This document shows positions 8,656 through 17,733 of a stretch of 64,000 bases of DNA, piece after piece; within the stretch, counting starts at the first letter, position 1; each line of letters opens with the position of its first letter. The DNA comes from Polyangiaceae bacterium (GTDB taxonomy: Bacteria; Myxococcota_A; Polyangia; Polyangiales; Polyangiaceae). Made by a program: the position numbers and the translations under genes. The notes beneath the pieces were generated by a model that saw only the letters and a list, made by a program, of their open reading frames with translations, ran no database searches and was not told the DNA's origin. Location: NCBI GenBank assembly GCA_020633205.1, contig JACKEB010000017.1, positions 62,001 to 126,000 on the forward strand, written 5' to 3'.

Positions 8656-10211
8656 GCGAAGCCACAGCGAGCCCACTTCAAACACGCTTCTTCGCCGCCG
8701 CGCACCCGGACAACGACGCGGTCGCGATCGTCGACGAAGCTGAATCCGTGGATTTTCGGAGTTTGGGGGAGAGGGTGCGCCGTGTCGCGGCCGGGCTGGC
8801 AGCCCAAGGCCTCGCGGGGCCTCGCCCTGGAACTGACACCGCTCACGCGGATCCACCGCGCGTCGCGATGCTCGTGGCTCAAGGCAGCGGCTGGGTCGAG
8901 GCGTTCTTCGGCATCACCCTGGCCGGAGCCATCGCGGTGCCCCTCAGCCACCTGCACCCACCCCTCGAGCAGCAATGGTTCGTGGAGACTTCCCGCGCCC
9001 AGGCCATCATCGTCTCCGCGGACATGCGCGCAGAACTCGAGAGCCGCGCAGAGCCCCTGGGAGACGTGCCGCTACTCGACATCGAGGTGTTGCGAGGCTA
9101 CGACGACTTATTCCCCACGGATAATCTGCCCGCAGGCGAGCAGCCGGCGGTGATCCTCTACACCAGCGGCACCACAGGCAAGCCGAAGGGCGCGCTAATC
9201 ACGCATGAGAACCTGGGCGAGCTCGCGCGCTTGGTCGCTGAGGCTTGGGACTGGCAGCCAAGCGACTCACTCCTGCATTGCCTGCCGTTACACCACCTGC
9301 ACGGCCTCGGTATCGCGCTCTTCGTTTCGCTACTATCCGGAAGCCGGACGCACATGCTCCAGCGCTTCGATGCCGCACGCATGTGGGAGGCGATGCGGGA
9401 CGCCAACGTGCTGATGGGCGTGCCCACGATGCACAAGAAGCTGCTCGACGCCCTCGACGCAGCCGCGGAAAACGATCAGGCGCGCTGGCGTAGCCACGCC
9501 AAAGGGCTCCGCCTGGTCACCAGCGGCTCCGCGGCGCTGCCGACCACGGTGGGCGGTCGATGGCAGGAGCTCTGCGGTAGCTACCCTCTCGAGCGCTTCG
9601 GCATGACGGAGATCGGCGTCGGCATGACGAACCCCGTTGCGGGCCCACGCAAACCGGGCTCCTGCGGCAAGGCGCTGCCAGGCATGCAAATTCGCATCGT
9701 CGACGAATCGGGCGCTGACGTTTCCCCGGGGCAATCGGGTGAGATCTGGATCAAGGGGCCAAGCGTGTTCGCCGGCTACGACGGCAACCCAGAGGCCACC
9801 GCAGCGAGCTTCGTCGATGGTTGGTTCAAGAGCGGCGACACCGCCACCTGGGATGCAGACGGGTACTGCCGCATCCTGGGTCGTACCAGCGTCGACATCC
9901 TGAAGAGCGGCGGGTACAAGCTCTCCGCGCTCGAAATCGAAGAAGTGTTCCGCGAGCACCCCGCTGTCGCTGACGTCGCCGTGGTAGGCATCGCCGATGA
10001 GACCTGGGGCGAGATCGCCGTGGCGAGCATCTTGGCGCGCCCGGGGCACGAATCCGAGATCGACGAAGCGCCCTTGCGTGACTGGGCAAAGCAACACATC
10101 GCCGCGTACAAAGTGCCGAAGCGCATCCTGCGCTTCGACGAGTTCCCCCGAAACCCCGTGGGCAAGGTGCTGAAGCCGGCGCTCAAAGAGCTCGTGTGCG
10201 CGCGCTTGTGA
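8652..10211 (+). CDS. AMP-forming acyl-CoA synthetase, ACSF3/malonyl-CoA synthetase-like
   Basis: The 519-residue enzyme has the ANL-superfamily motifs: P-loop YTSGTTGKPKGALI, LPLHHLHGLG, adenylate motif YPLERFGMTE, hinge GRTSVDILKSGGYK, and the catalytic Lys in NPVGKVLK. It should join a carboxylic acid to CoA through an acyl-adenylate in the cytoplasm. The hinge wording (GRTSVDIxKSGGYK) and VLMGVPTM resemble malonyl-CoA synthetases and ACSF3, so a short dicarboxylic substrate is plausible but not proven. It is coupled by ATGA to the preceding hydrolase. Confidence 0.9.
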   Translation: MSEATASPLQTRFFAAAHPDNDAVAIVDEAESVDFRSLGERVRRVAAGLAAQGLAGPRPGTDTAHADPPRVAMLVAQGSGWVEAFFGITLAGAIAVPLSHLHPPLEQQWFVETSRAQAIIVSADMRAELESRAEPLGDVPLLDIEVLRGYDDLFPTDNLPAGEQPAVILYTSGTTGKPKGALITHENLGELARLVAEAWDWQPSDSLLHCLPLHHLHGLGIALFVSLLSGSRTHMLQRFDAARMWEAMRDANVLMGVPTMHKKLLDALDAAAENDQARWRSHAKGLRLVTSGSAALPTTVGGRWQELCGSYPLERFGMTEIGVGMTNPVAGPRKPGSCGKALPGMQIRIVDESGADVSPGQSGEIWIKGPSVFAGYDGNPEATAASFVDGWFKSGDTATWDADGYCRILGRTSVDILKSGGYKLSALEIEEVFREHPAVADVAVVGIADETWGEIAVASILARPGHESEIDEAPLRDWAKQHIAAYKVPKRILRFDEFPRNPVGKVLKPALKELVCARL

Positions 10212-10666
10212 AGGTCCTTCGCAGCGTCCCGCTCGCGCTACTCGGCGCGTTGCTGCTTTGGGTACAAGTTTGCTGGATAGCGAACTGGTTTGGCTACAAC
10301 ACCTTCGTGTGGCTCAACGTCGGGTCGCTGGAGGTGTGTCTCGGTGCTCACTTTCACGCGCTCCACGTGTCCTGTTCACCGCCGATTCCTTGGGGTGCCG
10401 CGAGCAGCTCCACCTACTACCACGGCTACGCCTCTGGACAGCTGAGCCACCTCGGCCCGCTGACGGCGTCCGTCGAGAAGGTACCAACGCCCGGCTTCCT
10501 GTGGTGGCCCGAAGCGAGCTTCAACGGGCCGCGCTGGGTCGTCAACGCTCCGGAGTGGCTCGCCTTACCGCTGCTCGGCGTGCTGTTGCTCGGTGCCCTG
10601 CGCCTCGCGGGCTTTGTATCCAAGCCTTCTTCGCTTGGCGCGGAGCGCGTTGCGCCCGAGGGGTGA
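10196..10666 (+). CDS. Small membrane protein of unknown function
   Basis: The protein has about 156 residues: an N-terminal membrane segment (LALLGALLLWVQVCWIANW), an extracytoplasmic loop of about 90 residues with Trp/Pro and two Cys (residues ~48 and ~60), and a C-terminal membrane segment (LALPLLGVLLLGALRLAGF). Start options are GTG 10196 or GTG 10208; the latter would make a 4-bp GTGA overlap with the acyl-CoA synthetase stop. It lies in the same operon as its neighbours. No family recognised. Confidence 0.7.
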   Translation: MRALVKVLRSVPLALLGALLLWVQVCWIANWFGYNTFVWLNVGSLEVCLGAHFHALHVSCSPPIPWGAASSSTYYHGYASGQLSHLGPLTASVEKVPTPGFLWWPEASFNGPRWVVNAPEWLALPLLGVLLLGALRLAGFVSKPSSLGAERVAPEG

Positions 10667-10683
10667 AGCAGGTTGAATACGCC

Positions 10684-11808
10684 ATGGAAACCGGGATGAG
10701 CCGTCAGCGATTCTCCAAGCGCTCCGAGAAGAGCTTGCTCTCGAGTCTGGTCGGCGGCGCCGCCGCCGCGGTCGACCGTGCAGCAACGCTGGCAGCCACC
10801 GCGAGCGCCAAGCGGCGTGGCTCTCGCGCGGAAAGCCTGACCCACGACCAGCGGTTGCAGGCGCTGACACACATCGCCGAAGCCTACGCAAGCGGTGGCG
10901 ACCGCTTCTTCCGTTCACCCCGGCTCATCGATCCCGTGCGGCGCCAGGTGCGCCGCGTGGGGGAGAGCGGGGCGGCGCCAGGCGTAGTGGAGGATCTGAG
11001 CTGGCGCAGTGACTACGTTTGTTTCCTCCCGGATTTAGACGAGCGCTACGCCAGGTATCGCAGTAACGCCCAGGCCGCGGCACGACTCTTTCGCCACGAG
11101 CGTGGAGAGCCGCGTCCGGTGATCGTCTTGATTCATGGCTACCTCGGTGGCCAGTTCGTAGCTGAGGAGCGCGTTTGGCCGGTGAAGTGGCTGTTCAAGC
11201 GCGGGCTGGACGTAGCGCTGTTCGTGTTGCCCTTCCACGCCGTGCGCAGCGAGCCGGAGCGCAAAGGCCCTCCGCCGTTCCCCGGATCGGATCCGCGCTT
11301 CAGCAATGAAGGCTTCCGCCAGGCGATGGGGGATCTGCGTGATTTCATCGGCTGGCTACGGGAGAAGGGCCATCCCCAAGTCGGCGTCATGGGCATGAGC
11401 CTTGGCGGCTACACGACGTCCCTCCTCGCAACGTTGGAGAATGATCTAGCGTTCGCGGTGCCGATGATTCCCCTCGCCTCCCTAGCGGACTTCGCGCGAG
11501 ATCAGGGCCGGCTCGGGAGCAACGCGAGCGAGCAGCTCTTGGAGTATGAGGCGCTCGATCGGGTGCACCGCGCGGTGAGTCCGCTGCACCGTCCACTCAA
11601 GACCCCAAAAGAACGCGTGTTGATCGTCGGCGCCGAAGCCGATCGCATCACGCCGCTGCGCCACGCTCGGCGACTCGCAGGCCACTTCGACGCCCCGCTG
11701 GAGACCTGGCCCGGCGGTCACTTGCTGCAGCTGGGGCGCAGCGAGGCCTTCCGCCGCGTCGGTAGTTTCCTCGGGGAACTGGGCGTGGTCGAGCCAAAGC
11801 CGGCATGA
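10684..11808 (+). CDS. Alpha/beta hydrolase
   Basis: The 374-residue protein has oxyanion strand VIVLIHGYLGGQF, nucleophile elbow GMSLGGYTTSL, acid strand RVLIVGAEADRITPL and catalytic His in WPGGHLLQLG. This is a complete Ser-Asp-His set. The fold resembles the single-domain hydrolases annotated as alpha/beta hydrolase family in myxobacteria; substrate unknown. The frame is open upstream to 10258, but that part is antisense-like sequence inside the preceding gene, so ATG 10684 (or 10696) is preferred. Its last bases overlap the first radical SAM gene by ATGA, which links this operon to the radical SAM region. Confidence 0.83.
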   Translation: METGMSRQRFSKRSEKSLLSSLVGGAAAAVDRAATLAATASAKRRGSRAESLTHDQRLQALTHIAEAYASGGDRFFRSPRLIDPVRRQVRRVGESGAAPGVVEDLSWRSDYVCFLPDLDERYARYRSNAQAAARLFRHERGEPRPVIVLIHGYLGGQFVAEERVWPVKWLFKRGLDVALFVLPFHAVRSEPERKGPPPFPGSDPRFSNEGFRQAMGDLRDFIGWLREKGHPQVGVMGMSLGGYTTSLLATLENDLAFAVPMIPLASLADFARDQGRLGSNASEQLLEYEALDRVHRAVSPLHRPLKTPKERVLIVGAEADRITPLRHARRLAGHFDAPLETWPGGHLLQLGRSEAFRRVGSFLGELGVVEPKPA

Positions 11809-13427
11809 GCGAGAAGATGGCTAACGCTGGCTTCAACTACACGTTGTTTCTGGACCAGCGCTGCAACAGCTACTGCATCTTCTGTGGGCACCGACTGATC
11901 GATGCCGCCACGCGCAGCGCGCGCACCAAGGCGGGCCTGAACGTGATCCAAGGGGAAGTCGCGTTCGGTCAGTCCTACCCTCGCTTTCACCAACGCTACG
12001 ACCTAGAGGCGGCGGTCGCGGACCTGAAGGACGCACGGTCCCGTGGGGTGACCCAAGTCAGCATCCAAGGCGGAGAGCCAACGCTCTGGCCCGCGCTGCC
12101 CGCACTCCTGCGCCGAGTCCAGGAGCTCAACTTCTCGTTAGTAGGCATGGTGAGCAACGGGCGGCGCCTGGCTGACGCCGCGTTCTGCAAAGAGCTGCTC
12201 GATGCAGGGCTGAGGCACCTGTCTCTCTCTTTCCTCGGGGCAACACCAGCGACTCACGACGCGCTGAGCCTGGTCCCTGGCAGCTTTGAGGAGGCAATCG
12301 CGGGCCTGAGGAATCTCGAACTTCTGGGCGCCAAACGCGAACACGGGCTCGTACTCAACGTGAACTTCATCGTGAGCAAGAACTCCGCGCCGGAGCTCCC
12401 TCTGGCGGTCAAGTTCTTCCACGAGCTTGGGGTAGATGCTATTCAGGCGCACCTGGTGCAGTTTGGTGGATTGGCCTCGGATCCCGCGGTCATCGAGCGT
12501 GTAGCGTTTGACGTTCCCGGTGAGCTCCAACCACTCGGCGAGGCGCTCAGGCTGGCACGGGAACTCGGCATCTCGCTGCACTTGCAGGATCTCCCGCCGT
12601 GCCTGCACCCGGAGCTGACTAGCGACGCGCTGCGAGGCATCGCGACGAGCATGAGCAAGCGCCCCCATGCCTTTGGTGGGCCCGCACAGAGCTTCAAGCG
12701 CACTCGCCATTCAGCCCGTGAGACTCCCGCTGCGTGTGAGGGCTGCTGGTTCGAGGACGACTGCCCCCGCCTCGCGCTCGAGTACCTGCCGAACGGAGGC
12801 CACGCGGCATTCCAGCCCGTGAACGATGAGTCGTTTCCCCGCCGCATCGAGCGCCAGCTGGGGGATGGCGCCGCTCCGACCCTCAGGGGCGAGCTCGAAC
12901 GGCTCGCAGATTTGCTCGGGGTCGTAGCGCTACTCGTCCAGTTGTTGGGGCCGTTGACGAGCCTTCAACGGACTCTCAAGCAAATCCATGCGGCTATTTA
13001 TGGGTTGATGAAGGCTGCGGCGAGAAACTCCAGCTACTCCGACGTCTATCTCGCTTTTAGACTGCTGCTTGGCATCTCGAGCCCTCGAGAAGTGGCGGAG
13101 ACTCAGGTACGCAGCGCACTGCGCGCCCGGGCTGAGGCACCGCAAGCGGATTACGAGTACACGCTCTCCTTCGGTAGCACACGCATCGCGCTTTCAGCAG
13201 CGCACCTGGAAGACAACGAGCTGGTTGCCAAGGGACGGTTCAACGCCCACGTAGCGTCAAGTGGACCGGCGCTGTTGCGTGCCCTTCAGGATGAGTTCCT
13301 GTGCGCCCCACTACGCCACGCCGAGCGCCTGAGGGTTCAGGACGGCTCGGTAGAGGTGTGGGAGCATGACCGGTGGACGGTAGCGTGGGTGCTGAAATCC
13401 AAGAGCGAACTCCGACTCGGTCACTAG
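11805..13427 (+). CDS. Radical SAM protein with C-terminal accessory region
   Basis: This 540-residue protein opens directly with a radical SAM domain: C20-C24-C27 in RCNSYCIFCGH binds the 4Fe-4S cluster, and IQGGEPTLW supplies the SAM-binding GGEP motif. A second Cys group, C311/C314/C320 in CEGCWFEDDC, may bind an auxiliary cluster, as in SPASM/twitch enzymes that modify peptides. The last ~180 residues are a separate region ending in an alternating strand/helix segment that loosely resembles the module shared by other proteins of the cluster. The ATG overlaps the preceding hydrolase stop (ATGA). Reaction and substrate unknown. Confidence 0.9.
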   Translation: MSEKMANAGFNYTLFLDQRCNSYCIFCGHRLIDAATRSARTKAGLNVIQGEVAFGQSYPRFHQRYDLEAAVADLKDARSRGVTQVSIQGGEPTLWPALPALLRRVQELNFSLVGMVSNGRRLADAAFCKELLDAGLRHLSLSFLGATPATHDALSLVPGSFEEAIAGLRNLELLGAKREHGLVLNVNFIVSKNSAPELPLAVKFFHELGVDAIQAHLVQFGGLASDPAVIERVAFDVPGELQPLGEALRLARELGISLHLQDLPPCLHPELTSDALRGIATSMSKRPHAFGGPAQSFKRTRHSARETPAACEGCWFEDDCPRLALEYLPNGGHAAFQPVNDESFPRRIERQLGDGAAPTLRGELERLADLLGVVALLVQLLGPLTSLQRTLKQIHAAIYGLMKAAARNSSYSDVYLAFRLLLGISSPREVAETQVRSALRARAEAPQADYEYTLSFGSTRIALSAAHLEDNELVAKGRFNAHVASSGPALLRALQDEFLCAPLRHAERLRVQDGSVEVWEHDRWTVAWVLKSKSELRLGH

Positions 13428-13915
13428 TTGTTGTCTTCGCAGTCGGAGAAGGCCTGCGCCTCAGTGCCACAGTCAGTCGGCATCGGCCGGGTGCCGTTGC
13501 ACTGGATGCCGCTCGTCAGGAGGCAGGCAACGAGTGCCTTCATCTCATCGCCGCACGTTCCCAGAGTCGCGGCCGTACAGGTGCTGATGCACTCTTCGAT
13601 CTCAGCCGCGGTCCCGTTGCACATGACGATGGTCTTGTTGCAGCCTTCCTCACACTGCGGGTAGACGTACACGTCGAGCATCACGTCCATGCCCGCGTCT
13701 TCCGCGCCACCCGTACTGGCTGAACCGGCGGACCCGCTCGAGCCCGAGCTGCCTCCTGTCCCGCCGGCGGTCGAAGAACCGCCGCTTCCAGCGTTCCCCC
13801 CGGCGGACGTTCCAGCGCTTCCCGCCGACCCACCGGAGCCGCCTCCCCCCGACTCCTCTGAGCTGCAGGCCCACACCGCGAGAACGCACCCAACCGCCAA
13901 GACCACCGTTCGCAT
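13424..13915 (-). CDS. Gly/Ser-rich lipoprotein with Cys-rich C-terminal domain
   Basis: The 163-residue protein has a signal with lipobox VWAC (Cys ~17), a low-complexity Gly/Ser/Ala spacer (residues ~20-70), and a compact domain of about 80 residues with eight Cys (for example CEEGCNKTIVMCNG and CISTCTAATLGTCGDE). Such spacers are frequent in myxobacterial surface lipoproteins. It converges on the radical SAM gene with a 4-bp overlap at the stops, and it is unlikely to be part of the same pathway. The frame is open upstream, but only ATG 13915 gives a signal peptide. Confidence 0.85.
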   Translation of the reverse strand: MRTVVLAVGCVLAVWACSSEESGGGGSGGSAGSAGTSAGGNAGSGGSSTAGGTGGSSGSSGSAGSASTGGAEDAGMDVMLDVYVYPQCEEGCNKTIVMCNGTAAEIEECISTCTAATLGTCGDEMKALVACLLTSGIQCNGTRPMPTDCGTEAQAFSDCEDNN

Positions 13916-14069
13916 GCCGACATTTAGATCGTGACCGACGCGTTCCGTCAAGCGCAGGTCGGCCGTCCAGAACACACGCGAGTCATGCGTCGCCCCATGG
14001 CGGGGAGCTAGGGGAGCAGACCCTCGGCTACCCCTCCAGGCGCGATCAATCGAGCGACGAAAGCTGGTA

Positions 14070-14075
14070 TAGGAT
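14070..14075 (+). promoter_or_regulatory. Candidate -10 box TAGGAT
   Basis: TAGGAT ends 11 nt before GTG 14087. The spacing is a little longer than for the best leaderless candidates in this window, so a 4-5 nt leader is expected. Confidence 0.4.
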
Positions 14076-14086
14076 CGGATGCCAAC

Positions 14087-15196
14087 GTGAACCCGGGATC
14101 CAACGAGGCGCCTGCGGCACAGACCCTGTTTCGGCTGCAGGGACCCGGAGAACACTGCAGTTTGCGGCTTTTTCCGGATCCGATGGGCCGGGCGAAGGCG
14201 TTCGCGCACGGTGCGGGGTTCGCACTAGAGACTCAAACCAAGGTTCCCGCCAAGCTGCGGGAGGCGCTAGAGCGCCTCAAGAGCCAGCTCGCAGCGCTAG
14301 GCGAGGGACTGCTGCCCGATCTCGGCCCCAGCGTCGGCCTGCAGCTGTGGCACCGCTGGCCTACGAACTTTGTGCCGCCGCGCCCATGGGACGGACCTCG
14401 TAGGAGGTTGCTGTCCGCTGTGGCTCCAAAGGTTCCCGACCTGGAGCTGCTGGATTGCTTGGACGCAGCGTCGTCACGCGTGCTCGTCAAGCGCGAGCTC
14501 GTGACTGGAGACGAAGCCGACCAGGCGGCACGCGAGTACGGGGACGCCGGGTTGGCTGTCGAGCTAGCCACAGGACGCTCAGGCCCCGGATTCGTCCTGT
14601 TCGGCGCCGCGACGAGCGACGTGCTGAAACAGGCGATCGCGGCTGAGGAATTGTTGCACCGACGAGACTCAATCGGGGATGAAGCTACTCGCGCGATGGG
14701 CCGTCTGCTGGGCTACCCCACTTGCTGCATCGAACAGCTCGTTCACTCGAACCGCCGGGATGATTTCCACGCGGCATTAAACAATATCCCCCCCGCCCCG
14801 ATCGGTCCATTCGAAGCCAGCATGGCCTGGTTGAACCCCGGGGTTACCGCGCTCTCGCATTTTCCTTGCACTTTGGCCTGTAACGCTAGCCGGGCGAAAG
14901 GGACTCGCTTGTTAAAGCTGGCCGAACAGAAACAGCCTGGCCTCATTGAACGCTGGCTGGGTTTCGCGAAGCGGATTCACGCCATTGATCGAGAGGGACG
15001 ATACTTGGCACTGGACGCAGATGGCCCTCCCGAGCGCCCAACAATCCGCGCGGCTCACGCTTACGCCGGTGGCACCTTCGTCCCATGTGCAGAACTGCAC
15101 GGGCTTACGCTGGTCCCGGACGCAGGTGGCCTGGTCTCTCTAGACGAGAACCTCCACTGCATCCTCGTGTCAGACAATCGAGCGTGGTCGCGATGA
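14087..15196 (+). CDS. DUF483-like protein in the radical SAM cluster
   Basis: The 369-residue protein has two parts. Residues 14-72 match the module shared by other proteins of the cluster (SLRLFPDPMGRAKAFA then a helix). From about residue 195 the sequence has the Cys/His pattern of DUF483, a family known mainly from archaea: GRLLGYPTCCIEQLV followed by LSHFPCTLACNASR. The paired Cys residues suggest metal or Fe-S binding. It begins with GTG and follows a TAGGAT box. The 55-bp gap to the next radical SAM gene suggests cooperation. Reaction unknown; the DUF483 match is from memory of the motif and was not searched. Confidence 0.75.
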   Translation: MNPGSNEAPAAQTLFRLQGPGEHCSLRLFPDPMGRAKAFAHGAGFALETQTKVPAKLREALERLKSQLAALGEGLLPDLGPSVGLQLWHRWPTNFVPPRPWDGPRRRLLSAVAPKVPDLELLDCLDAASSRVLVKRELVTGDEADQAAREYGDAGLAVELATGRSGPGFVLFGAATSDVLKQAIAAEELLHRRDSIGDEATRAMGRLLGYPTCCIEQLVHSNRRDDFHAALNNIPPAPIGPFEASMAWLNPGVTALSHFPCTLACNASRAKGTRLLKLAEQKQPGLIERWLGFAKRIHAIDREGRYLALDADGPPERPTIRAAHAYAGGTFVPCAELHGLTLVPDAGGLVSLDENLHCILVSDNRAWSR

Positions 15197-15241
15197 GCGA
15201 AAGCAAGCCCTGAGGTCGCGGTTCCCCCCGCGTGTGTGTGA

Positions 15242-15247
15242 TAACCT
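15242..15247 (+). promoter_or_regulatory. Candidate -10 box TAACCT
   Basis: TAACCT ends 5 nt before TTG 15253 and 8 nt before GTG 15256. Either start would give an almost leaderless transcript. Confidence 0.45.
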
Positions 15248-15252
15248 AGTCC

Positions 15253-17727
15253 TTGGTGACATCGGTGCTCGCTCAACGAACGCACGCGCTGGGCGGATGG
15301 ACAATCGCCGGGCTGACTCTGCTCGATGCATGTCACGCGATATTTCGGTTTGAGCGTGACGCATCCAGCGATTGGCTGGAAGTGGAGTTGCTGCCCTTGG
15401 ACGCTCCCGGCCCCCAGCTGAGACGCCTCGCTCGGTGTGCAGTGCGCTACCGAAGCAGGCTTGGCGAGCGAACTCCGGAGCTGCTGGAGCAGGCGGGCGC
15501 TCTAGTTATCGGACTTGCGGAGACGGTGGACGCGAGCCTGGAACGACTGGGGCCCGCAGCGACGCTCGCCGATGCGCTGGGAGCGAGGCGTCGTGCTGAG
15601 ACCATCCGCTTCTCGCGCGCGAGCCTGCGGGCGTTGCTTTCACCAGAGATCACCCCAGGGACTCTCCTCGCCGGAGGCTTCACGCTGTTCGACGTTTACC
15701 CCGCGTCGCACAATCAGGAGCGCGAGGGAGCGCGATTGGAACTAGCGCTCGAGTTCCAACGCCTGGCGGACGAACAGCGGCTCATCGCCACGATAGGGCC
15801 CCGCACCCCAGGTGGACGCGCATTCGCCGAGACGGAGCACTTCAGCTTGGGCTATCTGACCCTAGGCCGAAGCGAACCAGAAGGTGCCGAGGCGTTGTTG
15901 AGGCAACTCGCGCTAGTCCTAGCATTGCGCGATCACGGGGAGCTTGAGGTCATCTTCCCCGACACGTTGGCTGACGTAAAACTACCGTTGCTCGGACCAG
16001 CAGCGAGCCCCGCCGCGGCACCAAGAATCGACGCCACGCTCAATCTGGCGATCTCTGCTGACTGCGGGCAAGCGTGCCGCTTTTGTTCGGTACGGGAGCT
16101 CGCCGCGCCGACCGAGGACGATGACGCCCAGTTCACGCGTTACCTCGCGGATTTAAGCGAGAGCAGAGCCAAGGGCATCACTCGTCTGCGGCTCAACGGC
16201 TATGACCCCTTGGCGTACCCTCGGGTCGCGGAGGTCTTGCGTTTTGCAGTCGAAATTGGCTTCGACGACCTTCACGTGTTTTCGCCAGCAACGCTGCTCG
16301 CGGACGCTGAGTTTTGCGAACAACTCGTGGGTATCGCGCCGGCAAAGCGGCAGTTCTACGTGCCACTGTACGGTGTTGATGCGGACATCCACGACGCGGT
16401 GGTGGGCACTCCCGGCGCGCATTCCAAAGTTCTGAGGGCGCTTGAGAACCTGGTGCAGCTCTCGGGCCCAGAAGCGGTTACGCTGATCACGGCGGTCACG
16501 CGCACTGCGGTTGGCGAGCTGCCTCGGCTTCGCGAGTACGCTCGCCAACGGGGGTTCGCGTTCGCCGCTCACATGCCGTACCCAAGCAGCGAGAGTCGCA
16601 GCGATCATTTCTTCACGGAATGTCCACAGCAGAGCGAGGTAGCGCGAACCCTCGCCGACGCTGGGAACCCGCTCATCGTGCGGGGCGTCGCGCCCTGCGT
16701 GGCGTTTCGAGAGTACCTCTCGAGAGGGATAGGACTTCGAAGTTGGCTATCGCTGGATCCTCGAATGTCCGGCGTCCCCGGCGCCGAGTATCGCTCGAAG
16801 GCGTTTCGCCACGGCGCAGGCGATCGGGACCGCGGAGCCTTCGCTGCCTCTACGGTTGAGTGCCCCCACGCGTCGAACTGCGCTCTCCGCGAGCCTTGTG
16901 GCGGCGAGCTCCTCCGAGCGTACCTGGAGCGCTTCGGCAGCGATGAATTCCGAGCCGTGGGACTCACCGACTTGCTACTCAGCGTGAACGCAACACCGGG
17001 CGACCCGCTTAGCTGCGACGCAGGGCTGGAGCTACGGGCGCGAGTGGATAGCGCAGTGTCGCTGGCGGCGAACGGAGCCGGCGCGGTTCGCCTGCTCGAC
17101 CTCGGGCTCGCCGCCGACCGTACCCTGCGCTTGAGGCTAGAAACTTGGGACAACCAGCAACTCATCGTGCTGTGGAGCGAGGCCGAGGTCACGCCCGTCG
17201 AGCCGCCGAGTGTTGAAGAGCGGGGCGGCTTCTACGCCGCATGGAGTAGCGGCGACGTCACGGCCCTCACGCGCGCTGCGCAGGCGACTCTACGCCGTTT
17301 GCTCTGCGCTCTGGCCAACCTAACGCCGGAGGTGGAACTCCCGCGGCTGCGCCTTCCGAGACCACGTGAAGACGAAGAGCACGCCGAGGTTGCCCGGCTT
17401 CTCGAACCGTTGGTCAACGCTTTCAGTGCGGGATTGGCCGGCGGCCTGCTCTCCGGTTGGTCGCTGGTTGAATCACGGGTCTACCGCTACGACCGCTGGG
17501 AGGTCGACCTTCGGCTTCGCAGTACCGAGGGAGATCGCTTGGGATTCCTGGTGCATCCTAAGGGCGACGAGGCAGATGTCTTCGCAGAAACGGATCGTCA
17601 TGCGTTGAGCTACTACAGCGACGACTTCAGCGCGGCGGAACACAGTGCCGTTTTCGCGCGGAATCAATCCGAGATTGAGGCTACACTGGAGTGGCTGCGC
17701 GGTTGGGAGCTAGCGCCGCCTACGTAG
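15253..17727 (+). CDS. Large radical SAM protein with three copies of an accessory module
   Basis: This 824-residue protein has a central radical SAM domain with C271-C275-C278 (DCGQACRFCSV) and a further Cys group C537/C543/C549 (CPHASNC, REPC) that may hold an auxiliary cluster. The usual GGEP is replaced by RLNGYDPLAYP. Three regions look like copies of one module: about 15-110, 140-240 (containing AFAETEHFSLGYL) and 735-822 (containing VFAETDRHALSYY). Each has beta strands, an A/V-F-A-E-T type block, an LSY/LGY strand and a C-terminal helix. The start may be TTG 15253 or GTG 15256. Substrate unknown. Confidence 0.88.
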   Translation: MVTSVLAQRTHALGGWTIAGLTLLDACHAIFRFERDASSDWLEVELLPLDAPGPQLRRLARCAVRYRSRLGERTPELLEQAGALVIGLAETVDASLERLGPAATLADALGARRRAETIRFSRASLRALLSPEITPGTLLAGGFTLFDVYPASHNQEREGARLELALEFQRLADEQRLIATIGPRTPGGRAFAETEHFSLGYLTLGRSEPEGAEALLRQLALVLALRDHGELEVIFPDTLADVKLPLLGPAASPAAAPRIDATLNLAISADCGQACRFCSVRELAAPTEDDDAQFTRYLADLSESRAKGITRLRLNGYDPLAYPRVAEVLRFAVEIGFDDLHVFSPATLLADAEFCEQLVGIAPAKRQFYVPLYGVDADIHDAVVGTPGAHSKVLRALENLVQLSGPEAVTLITAVTRTAVGELPRLREYARQRGFAFAAHMPYPSSESRSDHFFTECPQQSEVARTLADAGNPLIVRGVAPCVAFREYLSRGIGLRSWLSLDPRMSGVPGAEYRSKAFRHGAGDRDRGAFAASTVECPHASNCALREPCGGELLRAYLERFGSDEFRAVGLTDLLLSVNATPGDPLSCDAGLELRARVDSAVSLAANGAGAVRLLDLGLAADRTLRLRLETWDNQQLIVLWSEAEVTPVEPPSVEERGGFYAAWSSGDVTALTRAAQATLRRLLCALANLTPEVELPRLRLPRPREDEEHAEVARLLEPLVNAFSAGLAGGLLSGWSLVESRVYRYDRWEVDLRLRSTEGDRLGFLVHPKGDEADVFAETDRHALSYYSDDFSAAEHSAVFARNQSEIEATLEWLRGWELAPPT

Positions 17728-17733
17728 CATCCG

